A stretch of DNA of 64,000 nucleotides from Rhizobium croatiense (GTDB lineage Bacteria; Pseudomonadota; Alphaproteobacteria; Rhizobiales; Rhizobiaceae): NCBI RefSeq assembly GCF_019793465.1, contig NZ_JAILYJ010000015.1, positions 1-64,000 of the forward strand. The letters run 5' to 3'. The notes under the pieces were generated by a model that was not told the origin of the DNA, made no database searches, and was given only the letters and a program-made list of their open reading frames with translations. How positions within the stretch are numbered: the first letter of the stretch is position 1; each line of letters starts with the position of its first letter. A program made the position numbers and the translations under genes. This document shows, in pieces, positions 56,489 through 64,000 of this stretch.

Positions 56489-57429
56489 CGCAACTGTTCG
56501 ATATCATCGCCTCTGCCGGGCTATGGGCGGCAGTCCTGCGGATCGCCACGCCGCTGATTTTCGGCACGCTCGGCGCTTTGCTCTGCGAACGGGCCGGCGT
56601 GCTTAATCTCGGCATCGAAGGCATCATGACCTTCGGCGCGATGATCGGCTGGCTTTCCGTCTATCACGGCGCCGATCTGTGGACCGGCCTGCTGATCGCG
56701 GCGGTCGCCGGCGGCTTCTTCGGCCTGCTGCACGCGTCGCTGACGGTGACGCTCGGCCTGTCCCAGCACGTCTCCGGTCTCGGCGTCACGCTCTTTGCCT
56801 CCAGTTTCAGCTATTATGTCTTCAGGCTGATCGTGCCGCTCGCCAATACGCCACCCACTATCATGCCGTTCCAGCCGATCGCCATTCCCGGCCTCTCGAC
56901 GCTGCCATTCATCGGCCCGGCTCTCTTTACGCAGACGGCGCCGACCTATCTTGCGATCCTTATCGCCCTCTTGATGGCCTACATCATCTTCCGAACGCCC
57001 GTGGGGCTCGCAATCCGCATGACCGGTGAAAATCCGCATGCGGCGGAAGCCCAGGGCGTCAATCCGATGAAGGTGCGATACGGTGCAGTCATCATCGGCA
57101 GCGCGCTGATGGGAATGGGCGGCGCTTTCCTGACATTGTCGGCGTTCAACAGCTTCTTCCCGACCATGGTGCAGGGGCGCGGCTGGATCTGCATCGCACT
57201 TGTCGTGTTCGCCTCCTGGCGGCCGGGACGCGCGCTGTTCGGGGCCTTGCTCTTCGCCTTCTTCGATGCCTTTCAGCTTCGGCTGCAAACGGCGTTAAGC
57301 GGACTTGTACCCTATCAGCTCTTCCTGATGACGCCCTATATCCTTTCCATTGCGGCTCTCGCCATCATGGCCCGCCGTGCCCGCGTCCCGCAGGCGCTGA
57401 TGCAGCCCTATCGTCGCGGTGAGCGGTGA
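56485..57429 (+). CDS. BMP-type ABC transporter permease 2
   Basis: 314 residues, YufQ-like. ATPLIFGTLGALLCERAGVLNLGIEGIMTFGAMIGW at the N-terminus, QHVSGLGVTLFASSFSYYVFR, GLAIRMTGENPHAAEAQGVNPMKVRYGAVIIGSALMGMGGAFLTL, and further membrane segments. Pairs with permease 1 to form the channel. Confidence 0.93.
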   Translation: MTQLFDIIASAGLWAAVLRIATPLIFGTLGALLCERAGVLNLGIEGIMTFGAMIGWLSVYHGADLWTGLLIAAVAGGFFGLLHASLTVTLGLSQHVSGLGVTLFASSFSYYVFRLIVPLANTPPTIMPFQPIAIPGLSTLPFIGPALFTQTAPTYLAILIALLMAYIIFRTPVGLAIRMTGENPHAAEAQGVNPMKVRYGAVIIGSALMGMGGAFLTLSAFNSFFPTMVQGRGWICIALVVFASWRPGRALFGALLFAFFDAFQLRLQTALSGLVPYQLFLMTPYILSIAALAIMARRARVPQALMQPYRRGER

Positions 57430-57454
57430 AGCCGCCTTTTCCAACGAGGTTCCG

Positions 57455-58744
57455 ATGTTCGATCTAATCGTCAGAAACGCAAATCTCCCCGATGGCCGAA
57501 CCGGCATCGACATCGGCATTGAGGGCGACAGGATCATTGCCGTCGAGCGCAATCTGCAGGCGCACGCGCCGGAGGAAATCGACGCAACCGGCAGGCTGGT
57601 CAGCCCGCCTTTCGTCGATCCGCATTTTCACATGGACGCCACGCTATCGCTCGGCCTGCCGCGAATGAACGTATCGGGTACGCTGCTCGAAGGTATCGCG
57701 CTCTGGGGAGAGCTGCGCCCGATCGTGACGAAGGAGGAATTGGTCGACCGCGCGCTGCGCTATTGCGATCTCGCGGTCACGCAAGGCCTGCTGTTCATCC
57801 GCAGCCATGTCGATACGAGTGATCCCAGACTGGTGACCGTCGAGGCGATGATCGAAGTCCGCGAAAGGGTCGCGCCCTATATCGATCTGCAACTGGTCGC
57901 TTTTCCCCAGGACGGTTATTACCGCTCGCCGGGCGCGATCGACGCGCTCAACCGGGCGCTCGCTATGGGCGTCGATATCGTCGGTGGCATTCCTCACTTC
58001 GAACGGACGATGGGCGAAGGCACGGCGTCGGTCGAGGCGCTCTGCCGCATCGCCGCCGATCGCGGCCTGCCGGTCGACATGCATTGCGACGAAACCGACG
58101 ATCCGCTCTCGCGCCATATCGAGACGCTGGCCGCGCAAACCATCCGCTTCGGCCTGCAGGGACGTGTCGCCGGCTCGCATCTGACCTCGATGCATTCGAT
58201 GGACAATTATTATGTTTCCAAGCTCATCCCGCTGATGGCAGAGGCGGAGATCAACGTGATCCCCAATCCGCTGATCAACATCATGCTGCAGGGCCGGCAC
58301 GACACCTATCCGAAACGCCGCGGCATGACCCGCGTCCGCGAGCTGATGGATGCCGGGCTGAATGTCTCCTTCGGGCACGATTGCGTCATGGATCCGTGGT
58401 ATTCGATGGGGTCCGGCGACATGCTGGAGGTTGGCCACATGGCGATCCATGTCGCGCAGATGGCCGGCATCGACGACAAGAAAAGGATCTTCGACGCACT
58501 GACCGTCAATTCGGCGAAGACGATGGGGCTTGCAGGCTACGGGCTGGAGAAAGGTTGCAATGCGGACCTCATCATCCTCCAGGCAAACGATACGCTGGAG
58601 GCGCTGCGGCTGAGGCCGAACCGGCTGGCGGTGATCCGCCGCGGCAAGGTCGTCGCCCGCACGGCGCCGCGTATCGGCGAGCTTTTTCTGAACGGGCGTC
58701 CGGCCCGGATCGACGGCGGTCTGGACTACATACCTCGCTATTGA
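57455..58744 (+). CDS. Cytosine deaminase-like amidohydrolase
   Basis: 429 residues from ATG 57455 (GAGG 6 bases upstream); a GTG at 57419 inside the permease gene is less likely. CodA-like metal ligands: PHFHMD (HxH), SHVDTSD, MHCDETDD (His, Glu), HLTSMHS and FGHDCVMDPW (Asp). TIM-barrel amidohydrolases of this group deaminate cytosine, isoguanine or related ring amides. As the last gene of the importer operon it likely processes the imported base. The amidase in the same operon would act on an opened-ring or amide product. Confidence 0.9.
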   Translation: MFDLIVRNANLPDGRTGIDIGIEGDRIIAVERNLQAHAPEEIDATGRLVSPPFVDPHFHMDATLSLGLPRMNVSGTLLEGIALWGELRPIVTKEELVDRALRYCDLAVTQGLLFIRSHVDTSDPRLVTVEAMIEVRERVAPYIDLQLVAFPQDGYYRSPGAIDALNRALAMGVDIVGGIPHFERTMGEGTASVEALCRIAADRGLPVDMHCDETDDPLSRHIETLAAQTIRFGLQGRVAGSHLTSMHSMDNYYVSKLIPLMAEAEINVIPNPLINIMLQGRHDTYPKRRGMTRVRELMDAGLNVSFGHDCVMDPWYSMGSGDMLEVGHMAIHVAQMAGIDDKKRIFDALTVNSAKTMGLAGYGLEKGCNADLIILQANDTLEALRLRPNRLAVIRRGKVVARTAPRIGELFLNGRPARIDGGLDYIPRY

Positions 58745-58795
58745 GAAGTGACGGCGCTGACCGTCGGTGGCGCGAAGCCTACCCGGCTCCTCTGC

Positions 58796-59575
58796 CTATC
58801 CCGCCGCTCGGCGAGCGGTGATGATCCACGCCTGCGAGTCGAACAACACACCCTCCGGAGTCGTATGCGCCTCCAGTAGATCGCGCAGCCGCTGCAGCGG
58901 TTGGTCTGGCGGTTCAGCGGTTTGTGCGAGCGCGTCCTTCACAAGATAGAGGCCGATGAACGACTCAAGCGCCGCTTCGACGTTCGATCCGTAGAAGACC
59001 GGCTCCCGCACCTCGGCAAAGTCGATCGAGACAAAGCCTGCTGCGCTGAGAAGCTCCGTTGCGACGGTTGGATCGCCCAGCGAAAACGGATTGGGAGCAC
59101 CTGGGGAAACGGCAGGTTCAGGCGCCAGAGCCTGACGGATGGCGCCGGACCAGACGTTGCGCTCCCGGCTCTGCCACACCATCCAAACGATACGCCCGCC
59201 CGGCCGCATCGCTCGGCCGATATTGGCAAATGCCGCCGCCGGATCGGCAAAAAACATCACGCCGAACCGGCTGATACAGAGGTCGAACCTGGCTGGCAGG
59301 AAGGCGTGGAACGGCGCGTTCGCCTGCTCGAAAACCACATTTCGCAAACCCTCCGCGGCACTCCGTCGCCTTGCGATCTCGAGCATTTCAGCCGAAACGT
59401 CCACACCGACCGCTTCTCCCTGCCTTGCGGCGCGGGCGGCCTCGCGCGTCGTTTGTCCTGCACCGCAGCCGATATCGAGCACTCGATCGCCCGGGCCGAC
59501 GCCGGCGGCAATCCTGAGGTGCTGATTGTGTCTTGCCAATTCCGCATCGTAAAAGTCGGCACGATCCAACGCCAT
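58796..59575 (-). CDS. Class I SAM-dependent methyltransferase
   Basis: 259 residues from ATG 59575 (AGAGGGAAG upstream). SAM motif I VLDIGCGAGQTTREAARA, motif II VGVDVSAEMLEIARRR, FEQANAP, FDLCISRFGVMFF, and AMRPGGRIVWMVWQ. UbiE/Methyltransf_11-like; acceptor unknown. Divergent from the hydrolase at 59715 across an inverted repeat. Confidence 0.88.
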   Translation of the reverse strand: MALDRADFYDAELARHNQHLRIAAGVGPGDRVLDIGCGAGQTTREAARAARQGEAVGVDVSAEMLEIARRRSAAEGLRNVVFEQANAPFHAFLPARFDLCISRFGVMFFADPAAAFANIGRAMRPGGRIVWMVWQSRERNVWSGAIRQALAPEPAVSPGAPNPFSLGDPTVATELLSAAGFVSIDFAEVREPVFYGSNVEAALESFIGLYLVKDALAQTAEPPDQPLQRLRDLLEAHTTPEGVLFDSQAWIITARRAAG

Positions 59576-59645
59576 AACGCTTCCCTCTGCTTTGTTGGAT
59601 GGGCAATTCAAGTCGCTGTCACGCGTGTCAGCTTACGCGAAAACA

Positions 59646-59700
59646 GATTGCATATTAGGATCAGTTGTGCAAGGTGATGAACTAGTTGCGATATGCAATC
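59646..59700. promoter_or_regulatory. Separated inverted repeat in a divergent promoter region
   Basis: GATTGCATAT (59646-59655) and ATATGCAATC (59691-59700) are exact reverse complements, 35 bases apart. The right copy is itself nearly palindromic (TTGCGATATGCAA). Spacing of about 4 helical turns centre to centre would suit a dimer pair or looping regulator of the two divergent genes. Confidence 0.5.
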
Positions 59701-59714
59701 GGAAGGATTGAAGC

Positions 59715-60593
59715 ATGCAAACGACCGGATCAATGCTCGTCACCGAAAAGATGGTTGAACTCACGGGTGTCAAACTCCAGACCCAAGCCTTCGGCGACCC
59801 GGCCGGCGCACCGATCCTGTTGATCATGGGAGTGATGTCCTCGATGCTGTGGTGGCCGGAACGGTTCTGTGAGGAACTTGCCGCACGGGGACGCTACGTC
59901 ATCCGCTACGACCAGCGTGACACCGGCCTTTCCACGCATTATGCGCCGGGTGAGCCCGGCTATTCGTTTGACGATCTGTCCGAAGACGCCATCGCCGTTC
60001 TCGATGGCTATGGCATTGAAGCCGCGCATCTGGTCGGCATGTCGATGGGCGGTTTCGTCGCGCAAGAAGCCGCTTTGCGCCACCCCCGGCGTGTGCTGAC
60101 CCTCACCCTGATCAGCACCTCCCCGATCGGGATCGACGGCCTGCCCTCCTCCACCGGGGCTTACAATGAACACTCCGCCGCTGCCGAGCATATCGACTGG
60201 TCGGACCTTGAAGCCATTGCCGATTTCATGCGTCGCGATTCAGCCATGTTGGCCGGCACCAGGCATCCGCACGATGCCGAGGCGGCGAGTGCGCTGATCG
60301 CGCGCGACATGGGCCGCGCCACGTCCTTTGTCAGTGCGACCAATCATTTCATGCTGTTAAGCGGGGACAAGGCCGCCACCGTGCATGCGTCCAACATCAA
60401 GGCGCCGGTTCTCGCGATCCACGGCACAGCGGATCCGCTGTTTCCGATCGAGCACGGAGAGGCCTTCACCCGTGTCGTGCCGAAGGCGGATCTGCACCGG
60501 ATTGCCGGCGGAGGGCACGAGATTCACGATCGCGACATTGACGAGATGGTGCGCATTATTGCCGATCATACCAGGCCATCACCCAATCGCTAA
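59715..60593 (+). CDS. Alpha/beta-fold hydrolase
   Basis: 292 residues. LLIMGVMSSMLWWPERFCEEL, YDQRDTGLSTHY, nucleophile elbow GMSMGGFVAQEAA, acid in HGTADPLFPIEHG, His in GGGHEIHDRD. Resembles RdmC/DhmA-type esterases or aminopeptidase-like hydrolases; substrate unknown. GGAAGG precedes the ATG. Divergent partner is a methyltransferase, which may mean they act on the same small molecule. Confidence 0.88.
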   Translation: MQTTGSMLVTEKMVELTGVKLQTQAFGDPAGAPILLIMGVMSSMLWWPERFCEELAARGRYVIRYDQRDTGLSTHYAPGEPGYSFDDLSEDAIAVLDGYGIEAAHLVGMSMGGFVAQEAALRHPRRVLTLTLISTSPIGIDGLPSSTGAYNEHSAAAEHIDWSDLEAIADFMRRDSAMLAGTRHPHDAEAASALIARDMGRATSFVSATNHFMLLSGDKAATVHASNIKAPVLAIHGTADPLFPIEHGEAFTRVVPKADLHRIAGGGHEIHDRDIDEMVRIIADHTRPSPNR

Positions 60594-60643
60594 ACGGCTG
60601 GAGCCATGCGTGCCGGCGTCGCTTCCGGCATGCCTGAATTGCA

Positions 60644-61153
60644 TCAGGCGATCTTCTGGCGGGCCGGCAGCTTCCAGCCGGGCCGGACGAAATGGCAGGT
60701 ATAGCCGTTCGGGATGCGCTCCAGATAGTCCTGATGCTCGGGTTCGGCCTCCCAAAAGTCGCCGGCCGGCAGGACGTCGGTGACGACCTTGCCGGGCCAG
60801 AGGCCGGATGCGTCGACATCGGCGATCGTATCTCTGGCGACTTGCTCCTGCTCGGGGCTGACATAGAAGATTGCCGAACGATAGCTGGTGCCGACGTCGT
60901 TGCCCTGGCGGTTGCGCGTGCTCGGATCGTGGATCTGGAAGAAGAATTCGAGGATGTCCCGATAGCTGATTCTGGCGGGATCGAAGATGATTTCGATCGC
61001 CTCGGCATGGGTTCCGTGGTTGCGGTAGGTGGCATTCGGCACGTCGCCACCGGTATAGCCGACGCGGGTCGAAATCACGCCCTTATAGCGGCGGATGAGG
61101 TCCTGCATGCCCCAGAAGCAGCCGCCGGCGAGCACTGCACGTTCTTCGGTCAT
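60644..61153 (-). CDS. msrA: Peptide-methionine (S)-S-oxide reductase
   Basis: 169 residues from ATG 61153 with AAGGAG upstream. The catalytic GCFWG is near the N-terminus (Cys12), followed by GYTGGDVPNATYRNHGTHAEAIEIIFDP and FFFQIHDPSTRNRQGNDVGTSYRSAIFY. It repairs methionine sulfoxide using thioredoxin. Ends ~50 bases from the convergent hydrolase. Confidence 0.96.
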   Translation of the reverse strand: MTEERAVLAGGCFWGMQDLIRRYKGVISTRVGYTGGDVPNATYRNHGTHAEAIEIIFDPARISYRDILEFFFQIHDPSTRNRQGNDVGTSYRSAIFYVSPEQEQVARDTIADVDASGLWPGKVVTDVLPAGDFWEAEPEHQDYLERIPNGYTCHFVRPGWKLPARQKIA

Positions 61154-61342
61154 TGGGTGTCTCCTTGTTTGCCCAGAGATAGTGTCTCGCGGCGCCGATT
61201 TCCATAAGGCGGAAACAAGCACAGCTGTGCAATTTCTCTGCAAACAGGCCCGCTCCTGTCATGTCGATGTTACCCGCCGGCGTTAGCAAAGCCTTGGACA
61301 ATCCCGCGGAGGCAGAGCCTCGACACCTGATGGAGATGGGTT

Positions 61343-62488
61343 ATGAATAGACGTGAATTTCTGATCACATCCTCGGCTGCGGCCGGTCTTCTGGCTCTTC
61401 CGCGTTTCGCATCGGCCGCGGCCGGCACGATCGACCTCTATAGCGGCTCGGATGCCAATATCGTCGACCTCTGGAACAACATCATCCGCCCCGCCTTTCA
61501 AAAGGCGCATCCTGACGTCGCCCTGAAGGTGACCGATGCCGGCGACAATAACGGCCTGCGCGCCATCGCCGACCGCGCGCTCGCGGCGCTGAAGACGAAG
61601 ACCGATCCGCAGGCCGACCTCTTCGAGCAGTTCGATCCGCGTCTGCCGTCCGGCGGCATCGATGCCGGCCTCTGGGTCAAATTCTCCGCCGAGAATATCG
61701 AAGGCTACGATCGCATCAACCCGCTCGCCCTCGACACGCCTTATTCGCTTCCCTATCGCGGTTCGCAGGTGCTTCTCGCCTACGACACGACCAAACTCGA
61801 CCCGAAGAATGCGCCGAAGAGCTGGGATCAGCTGACCGCGTGGATCAAGGCCAACCCGGGCCAGTTCATCTACAACAGGCCCGACAAGGGCGGCTCGGGC
61901 GGCAACTTCGTCCGCCGCGCGATCCATGAAGTGAACGGCCGCGATCCGAAGAAGTTCAAGGTCGACAATTTCACCGCAGACCTCGCCACCGAGGCGCTGA
62001 CGCCGGCCTGGAAGATCCTCAGCGATCTCGCTCCCTCGCTCTACGACAAGGGTGCGTATACAGCAGGCAATACCCAGTCGATCCAGCTGCTCGCCCAGGG
62101 CGTCGTCACCATGGTGCCGGTCTGGTCGGATCAGGTGCTGCAGGCGATTGCGCAGGGCGTGCTGCCGGACACGACCGGCCTCGTGCAGCTCGGCGATCTC
62201 GCCCTTTGCGGCGGTTTCTCCAGCATCACGGTCTTCTCGAACGGCGCCAACAAGGACGCGGCCCTGCAACTTGCCGCATTCATGCTGACGAAGGAAATGC
62301 AGGAAGCGATCATCACTCAGATCGGCGGCTTCCCCGCCGTCTCCTGGGACCACATCTCCGACGACCTGCGCAAGAAATATGCCGATGTCATTCCGTCGAC
62401 CATCCCGACCTTCCCGAGCGGCGATTGGGAAAAGGCGATCAATGACGGCTGGTACCGCAACGTCGCTCCGAGCATCAGCCGCACCTGA
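61343..62488 (+). CDS. ABC transporter extracellular solute-binding protein (PotD/family 1 type)
   Basis: 381 residues. A Tat-like signal NRREFLITSSAAAGLLALPRFASAAA; the mature part GTIDLYSGSDANIVDLWNNIIRPAFQKAHPDVALKVTDAG fits spermidine/iron-type binding proteins. SLPYRGSQVLLAYDTTKL and PKSWDQLTAWIKANPGQF are typical of the group. The stop shares one base with the permease start. Ligand not evident; polyamine-, thiamine- or iron-type ligands are all seen in this family. Confidence 0.9.
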   Translation: MNRREFLITSSAAAGLLALPRFASAAAGTIDLYSGSDANIVDLWNNIIRPAFQKAHPDVALKVTDAGDNNGLRAIADRALAALKTKTDPQADLFEQFDPRLPSGGIDAGLWVKFSAENIEGYDRINPLALDTPYSLPYRGSQVLLAYDTTKLDPKNAPKSWDQLTAWIKANPGQFIYNRPDKGGSGGNFVRRAIHEVNGRDPKKFKVDNFTADLATEALTPAWKILSDLAPSLYDKGAYTAGNTQSIQLLAQGVVTMVPVWSDQVLQAIAQGVLPDTTGLVQLGDLALCGGFSSITVFSNGANKDAALQLAAFMLTKEMQEAIITQIGGFPAVSWDHISDDLRKKYADVIPSTIPTFPSGDWEKAINDGWYRNVAPSISRT

Positions 62489-63381
62489 TGTCCGCCGCCG
62501 ATGCTGCGCCGGCGGCCCTCAGCCGTCACCGGTTCATCAACAGGGGGAGCTCGATCGGGCTCCTCCTCGTTGCCCTGCCGGTGTTCCTGCTCGCATGGCT
62601 GATCATCTTCCCGATCTTCTCGGCGGTCGTCGGCACGATCCTCGTTCGGGGTCCTGACGGTGCGACCGAGGTCTCGCTCGCCTCCTATCGTTTCTTCTTC
62701 ACCGACGGCTACAGCCTCGGCAATCTGTGGCTGACGCTCTGGACCACCGCCGTCTGCGGTGTCCTGCTGCTGGCGATCGGCCTTCCGATCGCGCTTTACC
62801 TCAGGTTTTCACAAGGGCGGCTCGCCGCCTATGTGCAGGCCCTGGCGATCTTTCCGATGTTCGTGCCGTCGATCATCCTTGCCTATGCGCTGATCAGGAC
62901 GATCGGGCCGAACGGCACGGTCGACCTGCTGCTGAACGCCGTCGGCCTGCCCAAACTGCGCACGCCCTATCTGACGCCCTGGGGTCCGGTCATCGGACTC
63001 GTCTGGGACAATCTTCCGCTCACGGTGCTGATGCTGACGGCCGGGCTTTCCTCCGTCTCGAACAGCGCCATCGAGGCCGCCCGCGACGTCGGCGCAAGGC
63101 CGCTTCGGGTCTTCGTCTCGATCATCCTGCCGCGCATGGGCAATTCCCTGCTGGTGACCGCCTCCTTCGCCGTGCTCGGCATCTTCTCCGCCTTCACCCT
63201 TCCCTACGTGCTCGGCCCGGCATCGCCTGAAATGATGGGGCCGTTCATGCAGCGCACTTTCGCCGACATGAACGACCCGCTGAACGCGATGACCCAAGCC
63301 GTCATCACGTTCGGCTTCTGCCTGCTTTTCGGCATTTTCTATGTCCGGTCGATCGCAAAGAACCGCGAGGCACGCGCATGA
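62488..63381 (+). CDS. ABC transporter permease (PotB-like)
   Basis: 297 residues with six membrane segments. BPD_transp_1 loop AARDVGARPLRVFVSIILPRMGNSLLVTASFAVLGIFSAFTLPYVLG. Overlaps the next permease by 4 bases (ATGA). Confidence 0.93.
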   Translation: MSAADAAPAALSRHRFINRGSSIGLLLVALPVFLLAWLIIFPIFSAVVGTILVRGPDGATEVSLASYRFFFTDGYSLGNLWLTLWTTAVCGVLLLAIGLPIALYLRFSQGRLAAYVQALAIFPMFVPSIILAYALIRTIGPNGTVDLLLNAVGLPKLRTPYLTPWGPVIGLVWDNLPLTVLMLTAGLSSVSNSAIEAARDVGARPLRVFVSIILPRMGNSLLVTASFAVLGIFSAFTLPYVLGPASPEMMGPFMQRTFADMNDPLNAMTQAVITFGFCLLFGIFYVRSIAKNREARA

Positions 63382-64000
63382 GGACGGCCAAACCAGGCAT
63401 CGCGCTCCGCTTCGATTGGATCGGCCTCGTCTTCGCATGCCTGCTGACCCTGTTCATCGCGCTGCCGCTCATCGTCGTCGGCACATGGGCCTTCACCGAG
63501 GTCTGGCGTTACCCCTCGGTCATCCCGCAGCGGTTCGGCCTGCGTTTCTGGGGTCAAACGCTGGCGCGTCCGGATGTCTGGGACGCGCTGCTCCTCAGCC
63601 TGCGCCTGACGACGACGGTAACCGTTCTTTCCGCCATCATCTGCCTTCCTGCGGCTTACGCCTTCGCGCGCATGCGCTTTCCCGGCAGGGACATCCTGTT
63701 CCTCTCGTTCCTCGCATCGCATGCCTTTCCGAAATTCGGCCTGCTCGTCGCCATTGCCGGCATTTTCCTGCAGCTCGGCCTGATCAGCACCTTCTGGGGC
63801 GTCGTGTTGATCCAGCTCGTCGGCACGCTGATGCTGATGATCTGGATTCCGGTCGCGGCCTTTCAGAATGTCGACCGGCGCATGGAGGAGGCGGCGCGCG
63901 ACGCCGGTGCCACGCCGCTGCGCGTCTTCTGGTCGATCACGCTGCCGCAGGCCGCCCCGACGATATCAGCCGCACTGCTCCTGACCTTCGTCGGCACCTT
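63378..64000 (+). CDS. ABC transporter permease (PotC-like), 3' truncated by window
   Basis: The first 207 residues are visible. Membrane segments begin at LVFACLLTLFIALPLIVVGTWAF; LRLTTTVTVLSAIICLPAAYAFARMRFPGR is a PotC-type pattern, and EEAARDAGATPLRVFWSITLPQAAPTISAALLLTFVGTF is the coupling loop. An ATPase gene is expected just beyond the window. Confidence 0.92.
   Translation, partial: MRTAKPGIALRFDWIGLVFACLLTLFIALPLIVVGTWAFTEVWRYPSVIPQRFGLRFWGQTLARPDVWDALLLSLRLTTTVTVLSAIICLPAAYAFARMRFPGRDILFLSFLASHAFPKFGLLVAIAGIFLQLGLISTFWGVVLIQLVGTLMLMIWIPVAAFQNVDRRMEEAARDAGATPLRVFWSITLPQAAPTISAALLLTFVGT

Noticed and set aside
60605..60650. GC-rich hairpin between the hydrolase and msrA, considered as terminator
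   Set aside because: Only about 6 firm base pairs with an 8-base loop and no T-run.

Overview
The window looks like chromosome or large-plasmid DNA from a fast-growing rhizobium (Rhizobium leguminosarum/etli type, Alphaproteobacteria). This is inferred from GC-rich coding, the density of solute ABC transporters, ATGA-coupled operons, a thiCOSGE operon under a TPP riboswitch, and a plant-associated type of LuxR solo. No tRNA, rRNA, insertion sequence, CRISPR array or replication origin was recognised.

Layout. 1-12.4 kb: a putative secreted-protein locus. It holds two copies of a unit made of a DUF4082-ending surface protein followed by a COG0523 metallochaperone GTPase, then a 102-residue protein and a type I secretion ABC transporter with its adaptor. 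The complete giant protein (1774 aa) joins an N,N-dimethylformamidase-like fold to alternating DUF4082 and cadherin-like repeats. 12.4-15.2 kb: a membrane-anchored unknown protein, a decayed FkbM methyltransferase, and a Phd-type antitoxin with an unusual partner behind a strong palindrome. 15.2-26.8 kb: one nine-gene minus-strand catabolic operon (ribose-type ABC importer, SorC regulator, aldo-keto reductase, GlpD-like dehydrogenase, LsrF-like aldolase, FGGY kinase, GMC oxidoreductase) with a near-perfect operator at its head. 26.8-31.4 kb: thiamine synthesis. 31.7-37.2 kb: a YhaO/YhaN nuclease-ATPase pair and a VapBC-type module.

37.3-46.2 kb is the most interesting region. A LuxR solo carries the Met/Trp substitutions typical of regulators that answer plant compounds. 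It sits between two proline-iminopeptidase-like hydrolases, is followed by a complete peptide-type ABC importer, and lies beside an acetamidase/formamidase. The same 16-bp dyad (CTATCAC-NN-CTTATAG) lies in front of both hydrolases at matching promoter distances, so this looks like a PipR/OryR-type plant-signal uptake and response regulon with two hydrolase genes.

46.2-51.2 kb: a YghU-type GST, a chimeric pseudogene, CbpA/CbpM, and a phospholipid gene pair preceded by an internally deleted CDP-alcohol phosphatidyltransferase. 51.4-58.7 kb: a BMP-type nucleoside/base ABC importer operon with a frameshifted amidase and a cytosine-deaminase-like amidohydrolase. 58.8-64 kb: a methyltransferase and hydrolase flanking an inverted repeat, msrA, and the start of a PotD-like ABC importer operon that runs off the right edge.
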